64,000 nucleotides of DNA from Karstenula rhodostoma CBS 690.94 (taxonomy: Eukaryota; Ascomycota; Dothideomycetes; Pleosporales; Didymosphaeriaceae): the NCBI GenBank assembly GCA_010093485.1, contig MU001504.1, positions 90,985 through 154,984 on the forward strand, written 5' to 3'. The notes under the pieces were generated by a model. That model ran no database searches. It was not told the DNA's origin and saw nothing but the letters and a program-made list of their open reading frames with translations. The translations under genes were made by a program, and so were the position numbers. Positions 26,156 to 39,310 of this stretch are shown one piece after another; positions within the stretch are counted from its first letter, which is position 1; every line of letters starts with the position of its first letter.

Positions 26156-27164
26156 TCTAGAAACTATAATAAGGGTAGTTATAAAAGTTTAACTTTTCTA
26201 TAGTCCCCCTTAGTATAATCCTTTATATATATTTAAACTTTTCTATTAACCTCTATTATAAGATATATTCTTTTATATATTAATATTACTAAAACTTTCC
26301 TCTTTAATAATATAATATACTAGCTATAAACCTCTTACTAAATTATATTTTACTAAGTTACTATTTAATAGTTTTTCTAGTAATAATTTTTTAAAAAATA
26401 GTCTATCTATTATATAGATAATATATATATTCTTAATTACTATAGAATTTTTAAATACCTCTTTATTATATTTTATAACTATATTTATTTAGAAGTAAAA
26501 CTATATTATAATTATACCTTTTTTAATATATATATTTAAGATAGTATTCTAAAATAAAATTATAAATATTTTAATTCTAAATTTTATTTTTAGTATATAC
26601 TATCTCTTTTCTATTTCTAATTATTTTTTAAACTTTTTTATATAGATAGATCTATATACTCTATAGCTTCTTTCCCTTCTACTATATAATATAAAACTCT
26701 AAATAAATATTTTTTTATTATAGTTATATAGTCTCTTTTTTACCTACTAGATAGTATTTTTTATTCCTATACTATTATTTCTACTATTTTAAATTCTATC
26801 TAAATTACTACCTATATCTATTACTACCTTATCTTTCTAATAATTTTAATAGTCTAGCCCTACTTTACTATTATATATAATAATATAAATTTTACTATAT
26901 TTTCTCTTATAAGGCTAGACTTAGTATATATACCTTTTAAATATTATAATTAAACTAACTAGTTTTATTTTAAATTTATATTACTTTTTTTATTTTTTTT
27001 AGATAATATATCTTCTTCTACTATAAGTTTACTTACTCTATTTTCTATATTAATAAAGAATCTTTTTTCCTCCTTATATTATACTCTCTATACCTATAGT
27101 ATTATTTTCTAATTTTATAAATAGTCTATTACTTTAACTACTATAGCCCTATTAATTATATTAC
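26156..27164. other. Unassigned RIP-damaged stretch
   Basis: No element or gene recognised. It ends at the insertion point of gypsy copy 2 (duplication attac at 27160-27164). Confidence 0.5.
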
Positions 27165-27665
27165 TATTATAAGGGGTTTTTTATATATCTAATCTAGATT
27201 TATATCTTAAGGATTATTTAAGGAATAAAATATAAGGGAGGTAAGTACTAAATAGGTTAATAATTTTATATTATAATAGAATATAATATAATAATACTAA
27301 AAAAAGACTAAGTATTTATATATAGATAAAGTACTTTAATTTAAGTATAAAAGGTTAACTATAAAAAATAAAAATTATATAGAGATCTTTCTAGATTATA
27401 TATTAATTATTCTAATCTTTACTATTCTAGAATCCCCTAGTTTACTTCTATAAATTCTACCTTCTTAGTAGAAATATTTATTCTACTTCTACTAAAACCT
27501 AGTATTCTTAGAATTTTATACTTTTAGTAGAATTATAGTTATATAACTTATAATATAAGCTACCCTATAAGCTTATATATAAATATTTATTAGTTTTATT
27601 TCTATTACTAATATCTTATATATAATTCTTTCCTTTTTTCTAATCTAGTTCTACTATAATTATAA
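27165..27665 (-). repeat. LTR, gypsy copy 2 (3' LTR)
   Basis: About 500 bp, ending before a tattcctcc polypurine complement; pairs with 34108-34610. The right edge is good to a few bases. Confidence 0.85.
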
Positions 27666-30600
27666 TATTATTCCTCCTTTTAGGGTTATTATTCTAATAT
27701 CCTATTATTACCTTATAACCTACTATTATAATATAGTTTAGGGGTATAAAAATTTATTCTTTTATACCTTTAGATATAGTATTATATCCTCCTCTAGATT
27801 TCCTAAGCCTTTCTAACTATATCTAAGATACTAAAATAATTATTAACTAATTATTACTATACTTATACTAATAAGATTTATTATTATAGTTTAATAATAC
27901 TAATAAAGTATACTTATTATATAGAAAAAAAGGTTTTAAAGTATTTTATAAATATTTTAACTAGGAAGTATATTATATATATTACTATTTATATAGAGTA
28001 TAGTTTTTAGATTTCTAAAAAAGAGTAGAAATAGGTTTAGTCTAAGAAGTATAAAAAGTATTTTATCCTTCTTTATACTAAGGCTAAGATTACTTACCTA
28101 AAAATAAAAATTATAGAGATAAAAGAATAGAAATAATTACTTATAACTTATAATACTTATATATTTAATATACTAGATTATCTAGAAGAGGAGGCTTTAA
28201 AGAGTATAAATACTAGTGCTACTTCTATATTATTACTATATAGATTCTTAACTAATCTAGACTAATTATAGGCTAATTCTTCTATTATTAATCTTTTTAT
28301 TTTTTTTTATTTTTTTTTTAATTTTAGATTAATATTCTTATTAATTAACCCCCTTAGGGTTAATTCTTTATTATTAGCTAGTAGAAGTCCTCTAGTAGTT
28401 CCTTATAATTTATAAGATTTCTTTTTAGTTTCTAAGTATTATACTATTCTAGCTATTCTTTCTACTTAATTAGGTATTTTTACTAATCTTTAACTATTTA
28501 TAGGTCCTTAATTACTTTAATCTTATATTTATTATCTTCTAGCTCTAGCTAGATTTTAATTAAAGTATTTAGAGGTACTAGTTCTAATAATAATTTATAA
28601 AAGGTAGAGTATATTTTTATATCTATTAGTAGAAGTAACTTAGTTATAACTAGTTTCTTTATTTTTTAAACTTTAAAGGGTTCTATTTATAGGTAATTTA
28701 GTTTCTTATTTAGTTATTTTATCTTTAGATTTTTCTATAATAGGAAAACTTTATCCCCCTTTTTAAAGATTAGTTTTTTAATTCTTTATTTATTTATATT
28801 TTTAGATACTATAAGGGCTCTATAGATAATCTTTTTCTATAAAATTTTATAAAGTTTTTTTATCTTCTAAGCTTTATCTTAGACTCTAGTAATAATACTT
28901 TCTATATTTTTTAAATTTTAATAAGTAATTAGCTTATATCTATAGTTTATATAGTAGAGTAAGTATTTTATTATATCTAATTTTAAGCTATTATATACTA
29001 ACTATATAGTTAGTAAAAGTTCTATCTAATTATTCTATTACTTATTAATATAGAATTATAAATACTATTTAAGTATTTAATTTATATATTCTATCTATTT
29101 ATTTATTTTAGAGTAAAAACTTATTAATAGCTTTTAGTTTATTTCTAGAGCTATAGTAAAAGTATTTTAATACTTTAAAGTAAAAAGCTTATCTCTATTT
29201 ATAATAAATTCTTCTAGTAATTTATACTTAGAAAATAGTATATTATCTATTTTATAAACTAGTTTCTCTACTATTATAGACTCTTTTATAGGCCTAAACT
29301 TAACTATTTTTATAAGTTTATATACTATTACTATAATAGTATTATATATATACTTTATTCCTAGCTATAGTAATCTTAGAAGTTTTATAATAAAATCTAT
29401 TATTATACTTTATTATAGTTATTTTACTATAGGTAATAATTATAGAAGTCTATAAGGCTTATATTTCTTAGACTTATTTTTATAGTAAACTAAATAGTTA
29501 CTTATCTCTATTATAACTAATTACTTAAACTTAGAAATAGTATATTTATTTATAATATAATATATTATTTCTTTAATATCTAGATATCCCTATTTTCTAG
29601 ATTTATATAGTCTTCTAATTAGAATAGGTATATATTTATTATTAATAATAATCTACTATTAGTAGTCTTATCTAGTTTTATTAAAACTATACTTAAAAAA
29701 GTTATATTCCTTTTTCTAGCCTTAATTAAATTTCTAGTAGCCCTAGAAGTCTTATACTTCTAGTTCTATATACCTTAGGCTAGCTACCTATATTCTAATT
29801 TTTAACTAGTTATATTTAAGTATATTATTTTTATATTTATATAATACTATATTATATAGCTTAATCTTATTCTTAATTAAGTCTAATTATCTATTTAAGG
29901 TATCTACTATACTATTAAAAGTTCTAGGTTAATAGTAAATTATAAAATTAAAGTTTACTAAGAATTCTACCTATTATATTTATTATTAATTAAACTTCTT
30001 TATTAATATAAAGCTAGTAAGGTTCTAGTAGTCTATTTATACCTCTACTTTAAAGTAGGCTCCTATAAGCTATACTTCCTATTATTTAAAAATATTTACT
30101 ATTACTAGTAGTTTCTTATTATAAATATTATAGTTAAGTTTTATTTCTAAAAACTTTTATAAATAATAGAATACTAGTCTCTATTTTCTATCTTTATTTA
30201 GTTATAAGAAAATTACTTCTAATATATAATTAGATATATCTATTTTAACCCTAGCTAGTTTTTATAAATTAAATATTTATAAAAGTAGGGCTATTAGAAA
30301 TATTACCTATAATTTTCTAAATATCTCTAATAGCTTTCCTTAGATTAGCTATATAACTTTATTATTACTTTTTTTTATAAAATCTATTAGTAATATAGTA
30401 GTTTTAGAATAGTTCTTTATAAACTTTTAATAGAAGTTAATAAATCCTAAAAAAGACTAAATATCCTTTACTAACTTAGAAACTAGCTATTTCTATATAA
30501 TAGTAATCTTTTTTAGATCTATTAATATACCTTCCCTTAAAATAATAAATTCTAAATACTCTATTTTAGTAATATAAAACTTATACTTATCTAGATAGAA

Positions 30601-32296
30601 AAGTAACTAATACTTTTTTATTTTCTTAAGTATTTTCTTTATATATCTAATATATTCCTCTAGTATTCTAATAGAGTAAATAAGTATATTATTAAGGTAT
30701 ACTATATAGAATATATCTAAGTATTTATATAGTACTTTATTAATAACTATCTAAAATATTATAGGGGTATTTATTAATCTAAATAATATAATCTAGTATT
30801 TATAAAGACTATATCTAGTTCTAAATACTATCTTTTATTTATACCCTTTAGCTATTTATATATAGTAATATCTATTATATATATTAAATTTTATAAACTA
30901 TTTAGCTCCCTAAAATTAATCTATAAACTCTATAATTAAGGGTAATAGGTACTAATTTTTCATTATAGTATTATTTAACTATTAATAATTTATATAGAGT
31001 TATAGCTTATTATTTTTCTTAGGTACCTATAAAATTAGAAAAGCTATAGAACTATAACTTTTCTAGATATACTTCTATTCTAGATTCTTTTATAAATACT
31101 TCTATACTTTTTTTTCTTAGTTTACTAATATTAGTCTTAGCTATTCTAGTTATAATTTTATACCCTCTTTTAGAGGTATCTTATAATCCTATTCCTAATA
31201 ATTTAGTAATTTTTTTTTTTTAATTTTTTTAAAAAGTTTTATATACTCCTTATATTCTAGTAGAATTATTAATAATTTCTTTATAATCTAGAGATCTAAA
31301 TATTATATTTAGATAATTTATACTTATTCTAGATTTTCTTTTAGAATTCTAGTAATTTTAGTAGCTAAGGTCTCCTTAGTTTATTATTATATAGCCTATT
31401 TAATTAAAGTATCTAGAGTCTTTAACTTTACTTTTTATAGATACCTTATACTAATAATTTATAATATTAATTCTTAACTATATATTATTTAACTTTTTTA
31501 ATTAATATCTAAATTATTTTTTAATAACTAGTTATAATTTATAATAGTTTCTAGACTTCCTATATCTATTATAGTAAAACTATATTAGCTCTTAAATTCT
31601 TTAATACCTACTAGTAATAGTAGTATTTTAAAGTATAACTAGCCTTTACTATACCTTTAGAAAAATATCCTATTTATTATTTCTAATTAGACTAGCTCTA
31701 TTTTATCTTAATATAGTAAGTTATATTTCTTTACTATTCTAGATAAAATTAGATATCTAGTAGTACTAGAGTCTATTAGTATATTTATTTAGAATTCTCT
31801 AATTATAATTTACTTTTCTATATAAAGTTTTATAGCCCTATTATCTCTATTTACTTTTTAAGCCTTTAAAATACTTTTATTAACTTAGCTTATTATTTAG
31901 TAGTATTCTAGTTTTTTAATATTATTTATATTTTAACCTATAGTTCTTCTAGATACCTATAGTTATTATAGAGGGGGTAATTAGTATAGTATAATTTTAT
32001 AGTATACCTCCTTATTAGCTTTAGATAAATTTAGGAATCCCTAGAATAATTCTAGATTATATATCTCTAGTATTTTTTTATTTTTATTATTTTTATAATT
32101 TCCCCTTTATTAACCTTATCTTAGTATTTTAAGTATCTAGTAATTATATATTTAAAGAAATATATCTTTTTATAATTTTTATTATCTTAGTTATATATAG
32201 TAGCTTCCTTCTTACTTAAATACCCTAAATACTATTCTAGGTAGTTATAATAGTATTACTTAACTTTATATATATATTATATTTTATTCTTAATTA

Positions 32297-32451
32297 TATT
32301 ATATATAATTACTATAAGGGTAGATAAATTAATAAAGTAAGAGGGATAAAAAGGCACGTTATACTTTACTAATATATAAATAAAGGGGGACTAAAAAAGT
32401 AGTTAAGACTTACTTAGTATCTATATATAGGCTAACTAAAAAGGGTATAAT
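32297..32451 (-). mobile_element. Family C insertion 4 (155 bp, truncated, inside gypsy copy 2)
   Basis: Shares the same end as the other family C copies but stops after about 155 bp. Duplication ttcttaRtta at 32287-32296 and 32452-32461; gypsy copy 1 has the empty site near 21510. It keeps a cacgtt motif also seen in insertion 2. Confidence 0.8.
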
Positions 32452-34107
32452 TTCTTAGTTAAATAGATAGTTTTTTTTTTATACTTATAGAGTATTTTTA
32501 TATCTCTTAAGTTTTTTTCTATTAGCTAGTAATATATAGTATATTTCTATCTTTAATATTTAGAATAGCTTTCTATATAATATTATTACTATTCTAATAT
32601 ATTATAGTTATATAACTATTACTCTAATTAATAAATATAGTATTATATTTCTAAATAGTTTTTCTTTAGAAGTTTCTTATAGTCTAGTTATCTAGAGGCC
32701 TTAGCTATATTAGTTTTCTCTTTCTTATAGTATCTATAGCTATTATAGTTATAATACTATTATTTAATTTTTAAATAATTATTATTAATTTAGATTTACT
32801 ATATAGGTACTAAAATACTATTTTATTATTCTTTTACTTAATAGTATATTCTATTAGTATCTATATCTATAATTCTAATTTTATAATTATAGACTAGTAT
32901 AAAGTACTTATTACTTTTATATATCTAGTATAGGTTTTATAGGATTTAGTTTATAATATTCTTTTTATTAGTTATTTCCTAGACTTCCTCTAGTAACTTA
33001 GAGGAATTAGAATTATTTTCTATATTATTCTTTTATAGTAGTATAGAAGTTCTAGACTATAGTATTATTATAGCTACTTTTATTACTTAGACTTATTTAC
33101 CTTAGAATTTCTTAAAAGGATATTTAGTCTTAAAATATCCCTTCTCTCTATAGTTTATATAAATTCTATTCTTAAAGTATTATTATTAAATATTATTTTA
33201 TTTTTTTTACTATAAGATTTATTCCTTTTTTTTATAGGCTTTATCTTTTATAATTATATCTCTATTATAATTTTTTTATTTATAATATAACTTCTATATA
33301 TTAACTCTTAAACTAAATACTAGTTTAGTAGATTCTTTCTTCTCTAGCTATTATTTATATAATTAATAGTTAATTTATACTACTAGTTTAATTAGAACTT
33401 CTAGGCTATTAGACTTCTTATAATAAAATAGTTTATTCTTAACTAGTTTCTTTAAACTATTATAGTAGACTACTTATAGTAAGGTATTATTTTAATTAAT
33501 TTTAGTTTAGAGCTATTAGAATATAGTAGAATATTTACTAGCTAATTCTATTTACTTAATATATTAAATAAGTTATTTAGTCTATTATTCTTTATCTACC
33601 TTACTAAATATAATCTTAATTTATTTCTTAAATTCTTTTTAGAATATAAAGACTTTTATAGTCTCTTTATTCTATTTTTCTAATTCTATTTTATATACTA
33701 GAAAGTCTTTAATAATTAGGTATATTTATTTTACTACCCTTCTTATTATATATATTATAGTAACTAAGGTCTTTACTTAGTTATTTCTAAATATATTATA
33801 ATTATACTTATAATATAACTCTATATTTATTAAGAATATTTTAAGGTTAGTTTTTATTTCTCTATTATAGAGTTTTAAAATCTTAAAGTTAACTTTTAGT
33901 AGGTATACTATTATAGTTATAGGAGTTTAAACCTATTCTATAATTATAGCTAGTTATATTTTAAACTATTCTACTTTTTTAGCTTATACTACTAAGAAGG
34001 TTACTAGATTACTAGTTAAACCTAAAATAATACTTACTCTAGAGCCCCCTAAGCTAGTAGGTATATTTAATAATACTATATTAATTTAAACCTTTAGGTA
34101 GTTAAAG

Positions 34108-34610
34108 TATTATAAGGGGTTTTCTATATATCTAATCTAGGTTTATACCTTAAGAATTATTTAAGGAATAAAATATAAGGAAAGTAAATATTAAGTAAAT
34201 TAATAATTCTATATTATAATAGAATATAATATAATAATACTAAAAGAAGACTAAATATTTATATATAAATAAAGTATTTTAATTTAAGTATAAAAGGTTA
34301 ACTATAAAGAATAAAAACTATATAGAGATTTTCCTAAATTATATACTAATTATTTTAATTTTTACTATTCTAGAATCCCCTAGTTTACTCTTATAAATTC
34401 TACCTTCTTAGTAGGAATATTTACTCTACTCCTATTAAGACCTAGTATTTCTAGAATCTTATACTCTTAATAGGATTATAGTTATATAACTTATAATATA
34501 AGCTATCCTATAGGCTTATATATAAATATCTATTAATTTTATTTCTATTACTAATATCTTATATATAATTCTTTCCTTTTTTCTAGCCTAGTTTTATTAT
34601 AATTATAATA
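34108..34610 (-). repeat. LTR, gypsy copy 2 (5' LTR)
   Basis: 503 bp partner of the LTR at 27165, followed by actac. Confidence 0.88.
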
Positions 34611-34615
34611 ACTAC

Positions 34616-36057
34616 CTATTATATTTATATTTATTTCTAGTAAATTCTAAATAAACTTTTTATATTTCTACTCCTTTTTACTTATTATAATATTTTTAGC
34701 TATTATAGTAAATAAATTTTATATATTTACTATCTTTTCTATTATTACCTTTTCTAATTTTTATTTTAATTTTTTATTTATTTTTTTTATACTAGTTTCT
34801 TTTAGTTACTTTTTTTTTTTTTTTTTTTTATACCTTAGTTCTCCTTTTTATTATTCTATTTTTTAATATACCTTTTTTTAGTACTAACCCTACTAGTACT
34901 TTTATATACTTTCTTAATATTAGTTTTTTTATTTTTTACTATCTAACTCTTATACTTTTATATAATAAACTAAATAATATTTTTTTTTAAAGTATATTAA
35001 TATACCTATTATACTATATTCTCTAGTATAGATATAATAAAAATATTACTAGTAGAATTATTTTTATTATATACTTTTTTATATATAGGGTCCTTAGAAT
35101 ATATAACTTTATATATATACTATAGTATATCTAGTAAATAACTTTTAATTAGTTTCTTTTTTTTATAAATATCTAATAATATATATACTATTATTACTAA
35201 TATATTTATTATTTAATACTAGTAGCTATATTATCCTTATTATATACTAATATATAATATTTTTCTAGTCTATCTTAGTAGCTATCTAATTTTAGTCTAG
35301 ACTATAACTAAAATTAAATAGTACTATATATTCCCTCTACCTTAGTAGCCTACTAATTTTAACCTAAATTAGGGTTAAAATTAAAACTACCTCTTTTATT
35401 TATTATAGTCTAAGTAATATTTATTTATTTTAATAAAACTTATAACTTTATATTCTATATATTATATTACTATACTCTTCTTTCTAGTAAAATATTCTTT
35501 TACTTTAGTAGAGAATACTATAATACTACTATATCTAAATAAAAATATAAAATCTAAAAGTTAATTAATAATCTATTTAATAACTATTTTCTTTTATAAA
35601 ATTATAAGGACTTTATTATCCCTATTAAGGTTAAAATATTCTATTCTAGTCTACTAGTATATAATAATAACTATTACTATAATATATATAACTTAATTAT
35701 TACTAGAGCTACTATAAAGTATAATATATTTATTTACCTATATAATAGTTATATAATTTATAGCTATTTCTATAATAGTATAACTAAATACTATCTCTAA
35801 TACTCTAATTATATTAGAATAATTATAAGCTAATAGTTTTTTTCTTCTATTCTACCCCTATTTATCTATTTTAGTATAATCTACTAATTTAAAGTATCTT
35901 CTACTAGTATTATAAGAATCCTATTTAAGCTATATAGTATCCCTATATTTCTAATTAATTTATATTCTAATTTTATATATATAGGCCTCCTTACTTTAGG
36001 GCCCTAAGTAGGAAAATAATAGCCTATATATTCGCTAAAGTAAAAAAATACCTAGGT
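34616..36057. other. Unassigned RIP-damaged stretch with two hairpins
   Basis: No gene recognised. Two inverted repeats stand close together: aattttagt/actaaaatt (35288-35296, 35307-35315) and aattttaacc/ggttaaaatt (35355-35364, 35373-35382). They share the outer aatttta, as ends of a small DNA transposon might. A long T-run lies near 34810-34830. Confidence 0.45.
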
Positions 36058-36415
36058 CTAAATTAAAAAAAAAAAATTTTAGTTACTAAAATATACTAAG
36101 ATTTTATATAATATCTAGACCCTAAAGTAAAAAAATTTAATAATAAGAAACTCTAAATTAAAAAAAAGAATTTTAGTTACTAAAATATACTAAGATTTTA
36201 CGTGATACCTAGACCCTAAAGTGAAAAAATTTAATAATAAGGAATCCTAAATTAAAAAAAATAATTTTAGTTATTAAAATATACTAAGATCTTATATAAT
36301 ACCTAGACCCTAAAGTAAAAAAATTTAATAATAAGGAACCCTAAATTAAAAAAAAAAATTTTAATTACTAAAATATACTAAGATTTTATATAATATCTAG
36401 ACTCTAAAATAAAAA
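36058..36415 (+). repeat. 94-bp tandem repeat, about 3.8 units
   Basis: Units start at 36058, 36153, 36247 and 36341 with ctaaatta and an A-run, and continue with actaaaatatactaagat and ctagaccctaaagt. They differ almost only by transitions and A-run length. The second unit keeps acgtgat, where the others read atataat. Confidence 0.9.
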
Positions 36416-38156
36416 AAAGAATTCTCTATTTATATAAAACTATATTATATTCTATAGACTTTCTATATTTAATACTATTTAATATTATTCTATAGTAATA
36501 GATATAATATAAAATTAGTTTATATAGAAATAAAACCTATATAGTAACCCTAATATAAAAGAGTACTATATTATAATATTTTATTCTACTTTATAGAATA
36601 CTAAGTTAGTTTCTAGAAATATCCTATATTTAATATTATTTAATATAATTCTATAGTAATTTATATATTATATAATATATAAAAGACTAGTTAGATTAAG
36701 GATATAATATAAATAATAATACTTAATCTATCTTTATCTATATTAAATTATATAGTAGTATTATAGCCTAATAAGGGCTATTATATTTTATTAGTAATTT
36801 ATTCTTATACTTAGTATACTATTATACTACTCTTAGCCTTAATTAAAAATATCCTATTATATAAATAGCTTTTAAAAAACTATATTAATTAAGTAAGGAA
36901 AATTCTTAGTAATTACTAGAATAGTATACCTTGCCAGTTCTAATACCTATCTAATTAAAAGCTATTAACCTAAATTTAATTTAATTAAGTACTAGATATA
37001 TATCTATCTAATTAAAAGCTATTAATCTAGATTTAATTCTATTAAGTACTAGATATCTATAGTATAGATTAGTTTAAAGTAAAAATTAAAATTTTTATTA
37101 CTTTTATCTATAATATTATATAAATAGCTTTTAAGAAAGTTCTATAATATTTTCTATAGTTAATTTTATAATATCTAGTTAGCTACTAATAAGAGTCTTA
37201 GAGATTATTAACTTAAATAATAAAATTCTACCCTATAATATATAGTTTATAAGTATAGTTAAAATAGTATCTATATCTATATAATTTAGCTATATTACCT
37301 AAGTATATAGAAAATAGTAGACTTAATAATTAATAAAACCTCTTAGTTTTAAGGTTAATAATTAAGCTATTTACTTTAACTATAATTTAACTATAATAAC
37401 TTTATATTATTAGATAGTATTTAATATTAAATTATATTATTTAATATTAATTAATAAGTAACTCTAAAAACCTCTTAAAGTATTAAATTCTAGTTTTAAC
37501 TATATATAAAATAGAATTATACCTCTCTAGCTTATACTACCCCTAAGATATATAATCTTAGTAAATATTTATAATAGTAACTATCTATTTAATAAGCTTA
37601 TTAGGTTCTTACCTACTATAAAAAAGGAGATAAGTATAAAACTATAAGTAATAAGTAATAAAACTATTAAGTATAATAAATAGTAATTATTTTTAATTCT
37701 TATATAAGTATCTACTTAATAAGTAATAGAATTACTAAGTATAGTAAATAGTAAGTCTCTATAGATATATATAGAGTTATAATTCTATAAAATACTAAGG
37801 TATAACTTCTCTATAATAATCTAGATAAGCTATAATCTATATATAAGATTATATACTATATAACTATATATAAAAAAAAAACTAGTTTATATAAATATAT
37901 AGAATATAGTAGTATTTAACCCTATTTTCTAGTAATTAATATAATATTAGATTAGTTATAAATAGAACCCTAGATAGTAAGTCTAAAATAAAATTATATT
38001 ACTTATAACTAACTATTCTATTAGATTCTATATAAAGTAAAACTATTTTATACTATATTATAGTATTTAATATTATTTAATATTATTCTCTAGTAATAGA
38101 TATAATATTATATTAGTTCCTAATATATCTATAGGTAGTAAGCCTAAAGTAAAGTA
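36416..38156. other. Unassigned RIP-damaged stretch with a 57-bp duplication
   Basis: No gene recognised. A segment starting ctatctaattaaaagctatt is repeated once at 57-bp spacing (36947 and 37004, to about 37062). A motif tatttaatattatttaatat recurs near 36470, 36630, 37440 and 38060, suggesting an old dispersed or tandem repeat. Confidence 0.45.
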
Positions 38157-38361
38157 AGCCGAGATATAACGTTAATATCTAAAGTATTCCTATAATACCC
38201 TAGCGGGCCCTTTATCTTAGGTGGTATCGGTAAGTTGGAATCCCTATAGAGTAACACGCCCTATAGAGCAGTACGGCCTCAAGCGTAATACTAACTAGAG
38301 GAAAGCCAGATCGCGGAATATAGATATCCGGGACCTAATATTAGCCCTATAATTCGGTTCT
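38157..38361. other. Low-RIP pocket inside the island
   Basis: About 200 bases retain many CG, CA and TG steps (gcgggccc, ggtatcggtaag, acacgccc, gatcgcgg, atccggga), unlike everything for kilobases on either side. No open frame or RNA gene is recognised. It could be an LTR or untranslated part of a younger or single-copy element. Confidence 0.6.
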
Positions 38362-39024
38362 TATAAGCTATATATATAAGGTTATATAATAATAGTATAG
38401 CTACTCTTTATAGATAGGGAGGCGACTTTAGATAAATTAAGGGTAAGTAGCTTTAGGAGTATAGTATATATTAGAGTAGTGGATAATATCTTATATAGTT
38501 AGTTTACTATATATACCACTAGTGCTAGCTAAGTATATATAGTTCTTTTAAGGAGGAAATTAATTTTCTATAGTAAGGTAAAAGAAAGCTTTATAATTAG
38601 ATACTAATATATATATTAGGAGGGAAATAATAATAAAAAGATTAAGTTATTAAATATATAGATAAAAATATTAATAAAAAGGTACTTCCCCTAGCTAATA
38701 GTTTAAAAATAAATATATTTAAAAAAAGGTTATAAAAAAAGATAAAGATTAGAATAAAATTTAAACTAAAATTATTATATAGCTTAGTACCTTAGGGCTT
38801 AGTAATTAGAGGTTTAGTAATTAGAGGTTTAGTAATTTAAGGCTTAGTATAGATTCTAATTTTCTAGTATTAATTAACTATAGTTATAACTTTCTTTTAT
38901 TAAGGTTAAGGCTAAATATTATAGTATAATAATACTATAATACCTCTTCTTTCTATTTTCTTAAATATTATAATATATAATATAATTATAGATTCTAATT
39001 CTTTACTATATAAAGATATACTAT
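38362..39024 (+). other. Relic H, left piece (unassigned element split by copia insertions)
   Basis: This stretch continues after copia copy 2 at 50099 and after copia copy 4 at 55992, as shown by the target duplications. The original sequence was thus one element or region cut twice. It contains a 15-bp tandem repeat (38797-38841). Family unknown. Confidence 0.5.
38797..38841 (+). repeat. 15-bp tandem repeat, three units
   Basis: Three units of gYttagtaatt plus four bases (38797, 38812, 38827) and a partial fourth. A period divisible by three fits a former coding repeat of five residues, but this is not provable after RIP. Confidence 0.7.
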
Positions 39025-39310
39025 TATTAGATTTACTATAAATAATAATAGATTACTATAAACTATAAATATAGATAGGTTAGTTATATATTATATAATT
39101 ATATAAATTATTATAGTTAATTATTATTCTAAGTCTAGCTAAGATACGCCCTTAAATAGTGCCTTAGTACCCTATACTAGTCCTAATAGTATAAAATATC
39201 CTAGCCTTTTCTTTTATATTTACTACCTATTACTACTAGTAGTTACTATAACTTACTATAATAGAAAGTATACTATACTATAAGTAATAATATATATATA
39301 TAATCTAATA
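39025..39310 (-). repeat. LTR, copia copy 2 (3' LTR)
   Basis: 286 bp, followed by the polypurine complement taccccctta. Confidence 0.92.

Larger units (their letters stand above)
27165..34610 (-). mobile_element. Ty3/gypsy LTR retrotransposon, copy 2 (7446 bp with one nested insertion)
   Basis: LTRs at 27165 to about 27665 and 34108-34610, with the same terminal repeats as copy 1. The flanking duplication is attac (27160-27164) versus actac (34611-34615), one C/T transition apart. On the minus strand the reverse transcriptase active site reads V-Y-L-N-N-I-L-I-Y at about 30676-30702, an Asp-to-Asn changed YLDD as RIP would produce. Without the 155-bp insertion and its duplication the element is about 7281 bp. 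It provides the empty sites that prove the three insertions in copy 1. Confidence 0.92.

Noticed and set aside
35996..36007. Head-to-head telomere repeat ttagggccctaa as a chromosome-fusion scar
   Set aside because: Only one unit on each side; 12 bases of this kind can be chance, and no telomeric array or subtelomeric gene is nearby.
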